From positions 33,876,981 to 33,940,980 of the forward strand of contig CM060306.1 of NCBI GenBank assembly GCA_030674185.1: a DNA stretch of 64,000 nucleotides, in the 5' to 3' direction. Both the position numbers and the translations under genes were made by a program. This document shows, piece after piece, positions 63,282-64,000 of the stretch. Numbering within the stretch: position 1 is the first letter of the stretch; each line of letters begins with the position of its first letter. The DNA is from Monoplex corrugatus. Taxonomy: Eukaryota; Mollusca; Gastropoda; Littorinimorpha; Ranellidae. The notes below the pieces were generated by a model. That model was not told the DNA's origin. It did no database searches and saw only the letters and a list, made by a program, of their open reading frames with translations.

Positions 63282-63724
63282 GCACGTACACACACACACA
63301 TGCACGGATGCGCGTGCACACACTCACACACACACACACACTCACATATACACTCACACACTTATACACACTCATACACTTATACACACACACACACACA
63401 CATATACATCACACACACATATCACCACCATCACCACTACTAGCACCACCAGCACCCATGATACTGACACTAATATCAACAAACATCCTGCTCACAACAC
63501 ACACCAAACAATACCTACCTGTCATAGATAGGGTAGTAGGTGTTACTGACAGAGAAGAACATGATGTCTCCATAGTTCAGGCAGGTGGTAGGATTGGAGA
63601 TGCCAGAGAAGATGGAGCCATTGACAGAGGACGTGGCCAACAAACGACGGCGAGAGAAGGTAAATCCAGTGGTGCTGTTGCCAGTATAGTTTCCCTTGGT
63701 GTTTGATTCAATAAGCGCCAGTAG
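18136..63724 (-). CDS. Giant single-pass transmembrane coiled-coil protein with DPxTG repeats (5' incomplete; family not recognised)
   Basis: Thirty-three exons with GT/AG borders join without a phase error into 7,725 nt: 2,574 codons plus a stop. Numbering from the first in-window residue: 1-163 extracellular, with NYT, NST and NGS sequons; about 164-189 one hydrophobic helix ([20 protein letters not shown] and LLL); 190-386 a juxtamembrane part with helical stretches; 387-939 degenerate repeats built on VPVxG...DPxTG; 940-2171 a very charged Glu/Lys/Gln/Arg coiled-coil region with a 491-codon exon; 2172-2574 a less charged C-terminal region ending in a short coiled coil. The Gly/Cys/Tyr-rich segment before the membrane could be part of a beta-sandwich, but this is only an impression. 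The topology (short outside tail, long rod inside) suggests membrane-cytoskeleton or ciliary tethering; that is inference. Further N-terminal exons must lie beyond 64 kb. Confidence 0.9.
18416..18553. repeat. CA-rich microsatellite
   Basis: (CA)n with GC and TG interruptions in the last intron of the giant gene. Confidence 0.9.
18780..18891 (-). CDS. Giant gene, window exon 32
   Basis: Residues 2473-2510. Two-base carry in, phase 0 out. [20 protein letters not shown], then [17 protein letters not shown]. The upstream intron (18892-20512) holds a diverged TTCATTCA-rich tandem repeat (18.92-19.40 kb) and nothing else recognised. Confidence 0.88.
18920..19395. repeat. Diverged tandem repeat rich in TTCATTTGTTCATTCATTCA
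   Basis: Irregular units of roughly 60-75 bases. Each has a TTTGTTCATTCATTCA-like block followed by CACAACACACTA and a C/T-poor spacer, repeated about six times in intron 31-32. Confidence 0.7.
20513..20667 (-). CDS. Giant gene, window exon 31
   Basis: Residues 2422-2472, phase 0 in, two out. [20 protein letters not shown], then [20 protein letters not shown] and a Ser/Pro-rich end (GSPTHSPR). Confidence 0.9.
20940..21146 (-). CDS. Giant gene, window exon 30
   Basis: Residues 2353-2421, phase 0-0. [20 protein letters not shown], then [20 protein letters not shown] and [12 protein letters not shown]. The upstream intron contains a 5'-truncated RTE end (21222-21436). Confidence 0.9.
21222..21436 (-). 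mobile_element. 5'-truncated RTE-like LINE 3' end
   Basis: On the minus strand it encodes [20 protein letters not shown], then a [24 protein letters not shown] end and a (GAT)n tail (CAT on + at 21222-21240). It is the same 3' sequence as the element ending at 8101, and less decayed. Confidence 0.88.
21946..22186 (-). CDS. Giant gene, window exon 29 (C-terminal domain)
   Basis: Residues 2272-2352, phase 2 in, 0 out. [40 protein letters not shown], then [20 protein letters not shown]. The compact hydrophobic/charged pattern and lack of low-complexity sequence mark this as the best region for a structure or profile search. Confidence 0.9.
22340..22640 (-). mobile_element. SINE family B, fragmented copy
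   Basis: The right part (22556-22640) reads on - as GAGCTGGTTAGTTCATTTGA, then AGAGCCATGGACTCAAG and a B-box-like GAGTTCAATCCCAG. The left part shares GGGATTCATCACACTTGG and ATTCCATATGCC with the 56.7 kb copy. Confidence 0.55.
22790..22990. repeat. Dispersed repeat family D
   Basis: Shares TGTCCTCATAATGCTG, AGAAAAGTTGA, CTCACTCCCCTAAGACTTC and a CAGGGTTATGGGACAA block with 42.53-42.69 kb; short pieces recur near 10.77 kb and 60.76 kb. Possibly the body of another SINE. Confidence 0.5.
23721..23871 (-). CDS. Giant gene, window exon 28 (C-terminal domain)
   Basis: Residues 2222-2271. One-base carry in, two out. [40 protein letters not shown], then VFLIRLLHH. Mixed hydrophobic composition suggests a folded domain. 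The downstream intron contains SINE B pieces and a family D repeat. Confidence 0.9.
24299..24488. mobile_element. Palindromic TTAA-type MITE
   Basis: A copy of the family seen best at 42816-43008. Outer arms are CACCCTTTGACTCCC and its complement; the inner arms form a near-perfect hairpin, CACCAGCTTCCTGCAGGAAG and its complement. The right end retains TTAA (24485-24488). Confidence 0.75.
24530..24681 (-). CDS. Giant gene, window exon 27
   Basis: Residues 2171-2221. Two-base carry in, one base out. [20 protein letters not shown], then [20 protein letters not shown]: leaves the charged rod and enters the C-terminal region. The upstream intron (24682-25916) shows only a TC/CA microsatellite (25128-25197). 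Confidence 0.9.
25128..25197. repeat. TC/CA microsatellite
   Basis: (TC)n followed by interrupted (CA)n and a GA end, in intron 26-27. Confidence 0.9.
25917..26164 (-). CDS. Giant gene, window exon 26 (end of rod)
   Basis: Residues 2089-2170, phase 0 in, two bases out. [40 protein letters not shown], then [20 protein letters not shown] and a Ser/Thr-rich end. The upstream intron (26165-27430) holds a SINE A copy with an expanded tail. Confidence 0.92.
26790..27005 (+). mobile_element. SINE family A
   Basis: The head contains a B-box-like GGGTTTGAACC near 26822. The body carries CCACCTGGTGGGCAGA, TTAAAGATCTGTAATCCATG and AACACCCAGCATGCACAC. The 3' module then repeats in tandem. Confidence 0.7.
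27003..27215 (+). repeat. Tandemly expanded SINE A tail, about 60 bp units
   Basis: About four units each carrying CACCCAGCATGCACACCCCT, then a GAAxAAGGGGTA block and TGGGGTAAACAT-like end, diverged from each other. Confidence 0.75.
27431..27635 (-). CDS. Giant gene, window exon 25 (coiled coil)
   Basis: Residues 2020-2088. One base completes Lys, and it ends in phase 0. [40 protein letters not shown], then [20 protein letters not shown]. Confidence 0.92.
28087..28415 (-). CDS. Giant gene, window exon 24 (coiled coil)
   Basis: Residues 1911-2019, phase 0 in, two bases out. [20 protein letters not shown], then [20 protein letters not shown] and [16 protein letters not shown]: a highly charged single-helix-like rod. 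Its upstream intron contains the nearly intact antisense LINE (28.61-31.69 kb). Confidence 0.92.
28611..31688 (+). mobile_element. Nearly intact CR1/L2-like LINE, antisense to the giant gene
   Basis: An open frame from about 28633 to 31434 (over 919 codons, no stop) starts inside the endonuclease ([11 protein letters not shown]) and includes [12 protein letters not shown] and the SSDHF catalytic motif. RT follows: [20 protein letters not shown] (~30110), [13 protein letters not shown] (~30320), [11 protein letters not shown] (~30490), FADD (~30592-30603), then [14 protein letters not shown] and the [12 protein letters not shown] end. The 3' UTR has a GT microsatellite (31497-31615), GCGCTATATAAAT and an ATT tail (31667-31687). 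Only the N-terminus/ORF1 is missing. It sits in intron 23-24. Confidence 0.93.
31689..31912 (+). mobile_element. Second LINE 3' end with ATT tail
   Basis: AAAGCGCTGGTGAGCATGTT, then GCGCTATATAAATAAAC and (ATT)n at 31889-31911: another copy of the same 3' terminal signature directly after the first tail. No coding part. Confidence 0.75.
32103..32189 (-). CDS. Giant gene, window exon 23
   Basis: Residues 1882-1910, phase 0-0, 87 bases: [20 protein letters not shown], then KEDLKRQQQ. Its acceptor is the first of five copies of a 44 bp tandem repeat (32187-32404). Confidence 0.88.
32187..32404 (-). repeat. 44 bp tandem repeat, five copies, each with a splice acceptor
   Basis: Units begin CTCCTGAAACAACATGGC at 32187, 32231, 32275, 32319 and 32363. 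Copies differ at only a few sites (GGCAACAGAAT versus GGCTACGGAAT). On the minus strand each contains TGTTGTTTCAG|GAG, the acceptor of the exon at 32103-32189. Confidence 0.95.
32495..32625. mobile_element. Degenerate TTAA-type MITE copy
   Basis: CACCCTATCCACCAGCTTCC, then CACCTGCTTCTTACAAGAAG and diverged outer sequence; an old member of the 42.8 kb family. Confidence 0.5.
33615..33800 (-). CDS. Giant gene, window exon 22 (coiled coil)
   Basis: Residues 1820-1881, phase 0-0. [40 protein letters not shown], then [12 protein letters not shown]. The upstream intron (33801-36229) contains a 144 bp TIR element at 35.0 kb and nothing else recognised. Confidence 0.9.
34999..35142. mobile_element. 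144 bp TIR element (MITE)
   Basis: Terminal inverted repeats CAAGGGTGCAACTT and CATGGGTGCAACTT (13 of 14 match) are flanked by a perfect 6 bp direct repeat CTACTG (34993-34998, 35143-35148). The interior has AAAACGGATTTTCCGTTT, itself palindromic. No coding capacity. Superfamily not assigned. Confidence 0.75.
36230..36262 (-). CDS. Giant gene, window exon 21 (33 nt microexon)
   Basis: Residues 1809-1819: [11 protein letters not shown], phase 0-0. The acceptor TTAATCAG lies just above 36262 and the donor GTATGT just below 36230. It inserts a Lys/Ser-rich linker between two coiled-coil exons without changing frame, and reads smoothly into GKDGKQAEN. Its size suggests optional inclusion. Confidence 0.75.
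36426..36719. repeat. Long compound CA microsatellite
   Basis: (CA)n with ACAAC and CAGA interruptions, about 290 bases, adjacent to the microexon's upstream intron side. Confidence 0.95.
36905..37200 (+). mobile_element. tRNA-derived SINE, family E
   Basis: The head has an A-box-like TTAGTGGTTAAAGCATC and a B-box-like GGCTTGAATCCTGG. The body has AGATGGGACAATAACC, CATGCATTAAAGATCCCATG and GGCAACAAAGG. Only one copy in the window. Confidence 0.65.
37487..37619. repeat. CA microsatellite
   Basis: Interrupted (CA)n in the intron between window exons 20 and 21. Confidence 0.95.
37765..37920 (-). CDS. Giant gene, window exon 20 (coiled coil)
   Basis: Residues 1757-1808, phase 0-0. [20 protein letters not shown], then [20 protein letters not shown] and [11 protein letters not shown]. 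The upstream intron holds CA and GA microsatellites. Confidence 0.9.
38211..38430. repeat. CA then GA microsatellites
   Basis: (CA)n at 38211-38293 and (GA)n-rich DNA at 38350-38430 in the intron between window exons 19 and 20. Confidence 0.92.
38555..38725 (-). CDS. Giant gene, window exon 19 (coiled coil)
   Basis: Residues 1700-1756, phase 0-0. [20 protein letters not shown], then [20 protein letters not shown] and [11 protein letters not shown]. Its upstream intron holds the (TAA)n and CA microsatellites (38731-39049) and a half TTAA MITE (39188). Confidence 0.9.
38731..39049. repeat. (TAA)n/(TGA)n and CA microsatellites
   Basis: (TAA)n with TGA/GAT blocks at 38731-38880 and (CA)n at 38980-39047, starting right beside the acceptor of exon 19. 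Confidence 0.93.
39188..39313. mobile_element. Half copy of the TTAA-type MITE
   Basis: Starts TTAACCCTTTAACTCCCTGC and runs through CTCATCCTATTCACCAGCTG; the right arm is missing. Confidence 0.6.
39314..40193. other. Intron remainder, AT-rich
   Basis: No gene or element recognised; A-rich stretches with (CAAA)n near 39860-39880. Confidence 0.5.
40194..40427 (-). CDS. Giant gene, window exon 18 (coiled coil)
   Basis: Residues 1622-1699, phase 0-0. [40 protein letters not shown], then [20 protein letters not shown]. The NGDKLTxEQ motif parallels [10 protein letters not shown] in the next exon. Confidence 0.9.
40728..40807. repeat. CA microsatellite
   Basis: About 35 CA units in the intron between exons 17 and 18. 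Confidence 0.95.
41183..41410 (-). CDS. Giant gene, window exon 17 (coiled coil)
   Basis: Residues 1546-1621, phase 0-0. [20 protein letters not shown], later [20 protein letters not shown]. The [14 protein letters not shown] pattern recurs loosely in exons 18 (LTAEQEALV), 19 ([13 protein letters not shown]) and 25 ([10 protein letters not shown]), indicating an internal repeat in the rod. Confidence 0.9.
41602..41950. repeat. CA-rich microsatellites
   Basis: Two CA-rich blocks (41602-41690 and 41835-41950) flank a short duplicated TGCCAAAC(A/T)TGG-like sequence, in intron 16-17. Confidence 0.85.
42005..42127 (-). CDS. Giant gene, window exon 16 (coiled coil)
   Basis: Residues 1505-1545, phase 0-0. 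[20 protein letters not shown], then [20 protein letters not shown]: continuous helix. Confidence 0.9.
42128..42815. repeat. Intron with a short duplication and a family D repeat
   Basis: A 50-60 base duplication around 42178-42270 (GTGTATGTCATACATATTTG...AACGTGCTTACA twice) and family D blocks at 42.53-42.69 kb. No gene. Confidence 0.55.
42816..43008. mobile_element. Palindromic TTAA-type MITE, best copy
   Basis: 193 bases bounded by TTAA at both ends. The left arm TTAACCCTTTGACTCCTGCA and the complement of the right arm TTAACTCTTTCACTCCTGTA agree at most positions. Inside is a nested hairpin (TTAATCCTTTGACTCCCTCA against its complement, loop near CTACAAGACG). It ends about 50 bases before exon 15. 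Confidence 0.8.
43058..43279 (-). CDS. Giant gene, window exon 15
   Basis: Residues 1431-1504, phase 0-0. [20 protein letters not shown] begins with an acidic patch, then [20 protein letters not shown] and [20 protein letters not shown]. The preceding intron (43280-46069) is dominated by the 24 bp minisatellite and a TTAA MITE. Confidence 0.9.
43330..45320. repeat. 24 bp minisatellite, about 80 units
   Basis: The unit core is CTTCCAACAATAAACAACAC plus AGTG. The centre (43.9-44.7 kb) is nearly perfect; both edges decay (AATACAGTACTTCC variants, deletions). Because 24 is divisible by 3, long open frames run through it on both strands; they are artefacts inside an intron. Confidence 0.95.
45407..45599. 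mobile_element. Palindromic TTAA-type MITE
   Basis: Left end TTAACCCTCTGACTCCCGCA, right end GGAATCAAAGGGTTTAC, with inner hairpin CACCAGCTTCCTGCAGGAAC. It lies 90 bases from the end of the 24 bp minisatellite. Confidence 0.78.
45600..46069. other. Intron remainder before exon 14's donor
   Basis: AT-rich, nothing recognised. Confidence 0.5.
46070..47542 (-). CDS. Giant gene, window exon 14 (large coiled-coil exon)
   Basis: Residues 940-1430, 491 codons, phase 0-0, far longer than any neighbour. It starts [20 protein letters not shown]. The coiled coil is broken by a flexible stretch with [17 protein letters not shown] (Gln-rich) and [17 protein letters not shown], then resumes ([31 protein letters not shown]). 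It may be the core rod exon of the family. Confidence 0.93.
48037..48266 (-). CDS. Giant gene, window exon 13 (end of repeat region)
   Basis: Residues 863-939, phase 1 in, 0 out. [20 protein letters not shown], then [20 protein letters not shown] and a Pro-rich linker (KPKPPPG). It ends in a strongly basic helix ([15 protein letters not shown]) that starts the rod. Confidence 0.9.
48705..48965. repeat. GT microsatellite
   Basis: (GT)n with TCTT and CGTG interruptions in intron 12-13; GT here (CA on the gene's strand), opposite to most other arrays in the gene. Confidence 0.93.
49077..49247 (-). CDS. Giant gene, window exon 12 (two repeats)
   Basis: Residues 806-862, symmetric 1-1. [20 protein letters not shown], then [20 protein letters not shown] and [11 protein letters not shown]: tandem copies of the VPIxG...DPxxG repeat. 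The following intron carries a long GT microsatellite. Confidence 0.9.
49621..49940 (+). mobile_element. SINE family B
   Basis: Head TGGGCTGGCTGCCTTGTCTG, ACAGAGCCGTGGAC and a B-box-like GAGTTCAATCCC, then an A-rich insert, CTGGTGGTGTC and a GTGTAGTCTCAAGGACTGTG end. Confidence 0.72.
50272..50740. repeat. Purine-rich tract (GAAGAAG/GGAGACGAGGAA)
   Basis: About 470 bases almost wholly A and G on +, with GGAGACGAGGAAGAAGGAGA repeats in the second half, inside intron 11-12. Confidence 0.9.
50926..51560. repeat. 43 bp minisatellite, about 14 units
   Basis: The unit contains CACAGATAAACAGAAACAGA, then TAGACACAAACAGCACAGAC. Units align at exact 43-base steps (for example 51061 and 51104) and decay towards the exon at 51584. 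Open frames through it are artefacts. Confidence 0.93.
51584..51757 (-). CDS. Giant gene, window exon 11 (helical insert)
   Basis: Residues 748-805, symmetric 1-1. [20 protein letters not shown], then [20 protein letters not shown]: a basic amphipathic helix between repeat exons, ending ATTGGSPG. A 43 bp minisatellite starts about 25 bases beyond its donor. Confidence 0.9.
52436..52681 (-). CDS. Giant gene, window exon 10
   Basis: Residues 666-747, symmetric 1-1. [11 protein letters not shown] opens as a repeat, then [20 protein letters not shown], followed by an alpha-helical segment [20 protein letters not shown]. The following intron (51758-52435) contains no recognised element. Confidence 0.9.
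52682..53572. other. Intron 9-10, no element recognised
   Basis: Begins with a short direct repeat (ATCATCTTTAAGAAA twice, near 52707 and 52740); otherwise unremarkable AT-rich DNA. Confidence 0.5.
53573..53668 (-). CDS. Giant gene, window exon 9 (one repeat)
   Basis: Residues 634-665, symmetric 1-1, only 96 bases. It is one repeat unit: [20 protein letters not shown], then [12 protein letters not shown]. Skipping it would keep the frame. Confidence 0.9.
54181..54660. repeat. GT microsatellite cluster with internal duplication
   Basis: (GT)n blocks at 54181-54261, 54305-54335, 54366-54392 and 54461-54533. A unit containing TTGTCTTG...TGCACTGAGTAATGTGGTG is duplicated (about 54280 and 54340). 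Confidence 0.93.
54750..56330. repeat. 27 bp minisatellite, about 58 units
   Basis: The unit is GTTGATTTGACAATAAC plus GGTTAATAAA or AGTAAATAAA; two unit types (with AAATGATT variants) alternate irregularly. It reaches to within 10 bases of the donor of exon 8. Open frames are artefacts. Confidence 0.96.
56338..56577 (-). CDS. Giant gene, window exon 8 (DPxTG repeats)
   Basis: Residues 554-633, symmetric 1-1. Pro-rich start ([18 protein letters not shown]), then [20 protein letters not shown] and [10 protein letters not shown]. The donor is at the conserved TG position of the repeat. The 27 bp minisatellite begins essentially at this donor (54.75-56.33 kb). Confidence 0.9.
56690..56990 (-). 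mobile_element. SINE family B
   Basis: Contains GGGATTCATCATACTTGG, ATTCCATATGC, AGACTCCTTGAGTCTGCAC and AAAACCCTATGTGCTG; the head (TGGCTGGTTCTTGTAATAGA on -) is at the right end. Confidence 0.7.
57461..57962 (-). CDS. Giant gene, window exon 7 (start of repeat region)
   Basis: Residues 387-553, phase 0 in, 1 out. A helical first half ([20 protein letters not shown]) and a small Cys-containing motif ([10 protein letters not shown]) lead into the first [18 protein letters not shown] and [20 protein letters not shown] repeats. The donor falls after SATG. The following intron (56578-57460) contains a SINE family B copy. Confidence 0.9.
58192..58391 (-). CDS. Giant gene, window exon 6
   Basis: Residues 320-386, phase 1 in, 0 out. 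[20 protein letters not shown], then [20 protein letters not shown]: a short coiled coil with heptad-like Leu spacing. Confidence 0.9.
58990..59184 (-). CDS. Giant gene, window exon 5
   Basis: Residues 255-319, symmetric phase 1-1. Acidic and helical: [20 protein letters not shown], later [20 protein letters not shown], a probable helix. The following intron (58392-58989) shows nothing recognisable. Confidence 0.9.
59651..59855 (-). CDS. Giant gene, window exon 4 (juxtamembrane)
   Basis: Residues 187-254, phase 0 in, 1 out. [20 protein letters not shown], then [20 protein letters not shown]; rich in Tyr and Arg, as expected for a membrane-proximal cytoplasmic segment. It ends [14 protein letters not shown]. 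No element was recognised in the following 466 bp intron. Confidence 0.9.
60231..60320. repeat. GA microsatellite
   Basis: (GGA)n then (GA)n with TGAGAAAA interruption, in intron 3-4. Confidence 0.95.
60455..60643 (-). CDS. Giant gene, window exon 3 (transmembrane helix)
   Basis: Residues 124-186, phase 0-0. The outside part, [20 protein letters not shown], is followed by [20 protein letters not shown] and AVIIMILLL, a 21-24 residue hydrophobic helix that continues two or three residues into the next exon. Basic residues (RRYGWSK) follow on the other side, giving an outside-to-inside (type I-like) orientation. The following intron holds a GA microsatellite (60231-60297). Confidence 0.92.
60985..61350 (-). 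mobile_element. SINE family C with tRNA-like head
   Basis: On the minus strand the head reads CCGTGTGTAGTGGTTAACGC (A-box region) and GGGTTCAAATCCCC (B box). It is followed by the family C body (CATTGTGGGATTTTTC, TCATTGGGAAGACTGGGACC, GCGTCATTGAGGGTGTTG) and an ATCATGATTG...CATCATCGTC tail. Confidence 0.8.
61895..62199 (-). mobile_element. SINE family A with tRNA-like head
   Basis: On the minus strand: AGTGCTTTAGTCAAGTGGTT (A-box region), GTTCTGGGTTCGATGC (B box), then CCTGGGTACCTCCTGCCTGT and, at the far end, GGAAACATGAAAACACCCAG followed by CATGCAGGCCCAGC. Confidence 0.8.
62615..62777 (-). CDS. Giant gene, window exon 2 (extracellular)
   Basis: Residues 69-123. It begins with one base that completes an Arg codon and ends in phase 0. 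It encodes [20 protein letters not shown], then an [18 protein letters not shown] segment that looks like paired beta strands. The next intron (60644-62614) carries SINEs A and C (-) and a family D repeat. Confidence 0.9.
62906..62979. repeat. CA microsatellite
   Basis: About 36 CA units in intron 1-2. Confidence 0.95.
63214..63412. repeat. CA-rich microsatellite
   Basis: CA/TACA-rich compound array ending about 105 bases before exon 1's donor side. Confidence 0.93.
63519..63724 (-). CDS. Giant gene, window exon 1 (extracellular)
   Basis: Residues 1-68, phase 0 in, two bases out. It includes [20 protein letters not shown] (two N-glycosylation sequons), [10 protein letters not shown] (a third) and [20 protein letters not shown]. 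The acceptor AG is at 63725-63726 (CT on +) and the donor GTAGGT just below 63519. The acceptor region is duplicated upstream (63727-63921). Intron below: CA microsatellites, otherwise nothing recognised. Confidence 0.9.
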
Positions 63725-63726
63725 CT

Positions 63727-63921
63727 GAATCACAGATATAAGGATTTGCTTTTTTCACAAATAGTGTCTATTGTATGCCATATAAATACAATACATTTTT
63801 ATACCTTTGTTCTACAGAAGTAACTGAATCACAGATATAAGGATTTGCTTTTTTCACAAATAGTGTCTATTGTATGCCATATAAATACAATACATTTTTA
63901 TACCTTTGTTCAACAGAAGGG
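63727..63921 (-). repeat. 98 bp tandem duplication of an intron end
   Basis: GAATCACAGATATAAGGATT starts at 63727 and again at 63825, and the two copies are almost identical to 63921. On the minus strand each copy ends in TGTGATTCAG, the acceptor of window exon 1. No further exon was recognised up to 64000. Confidence 0.93.
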
Positions 63922-64000
63922 GTGGCAGCAAGTGGGGAAGGCATTTGTGGCTACAACTCCCATGTGTACTCAAATGCTCGAGTAGACTTTTATCTATACT

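Overview
The window is eukaryotic nuclear DNA from an invertebrate animal, most likely a mollusc and perhaps a caenogastropod snail. This is inferred from the intron-rich genes, the very dense (CA)n/(GT)n microsatellites, the tRNA-derived SINEs whose heads and tails resemble SINEs I associate with snail genes, and the CR1/L2-like and RTE-like LINEs. There are no bacterial operons, no CRISPR and no convincing free-standing tRNA or rRNA genes.

Left 4.2 kb: a graveyard of retroelements, with two 5'-truncated CR1/L2-like LINE fragments and one decayed Ty3/gypsy pol remnant. At 4.86-13.07 kb, + strand, lies an omega-class glutathione S-transferase (GSTO). Five exons join in frame and lack only a short first exon. 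The 5.1 kb intron 2 holds a broken RTE-like LINE and several SINEs. The last coding segment of GSTO is duplicated. The first copy is fused to the penultimate exon but frameshifted, and the second copy, 640 bp downstream, is reached through a splice-competent intron. This looks like a recent duplication that may have created an intron.

From 63.7 kb down to 18.1 kb, - strand, runs one giant gene. I could place 33 consecutive exons, every one with GT/AG borders and matching phases, totalling 7,725 nt (2,574 codons plus a stop). The 5' end lies beyond the right edge. The protein has an extracellular tail with N-glycosylation sequons and one transmembrane helix. Its cytoplasmic part has a membrane-proximal coiled-coil stretch, a block of degenerate DPxTG/VPVxG repeats on symmetric phase-1 exons, a charged coiled-coil region of about 1,230 residues, and a C-terminal globular-looking region ending in another short coiled coil. 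I do not recognise the family; it is the best candidate here for an undescribed system.

The introns of this gene hold three kilobase-scale or sub-kilobase minisatellites (24, 27 and 43 bp units), a 44 bp tandem repeat that copies a splice acceptor five times, and a 98 bp duplication that copies another acceptor. They also hold a nearly intact LINE in antisense orientation (28.6-31.7 kb), palindromic TTAA-flanked MITEs, a 144 bp TIR element and several SINEs. GSTO and the giant gene converge; the 5 kb between them holds a SINE, low-complexity DNA and the probable 3' UTRs.
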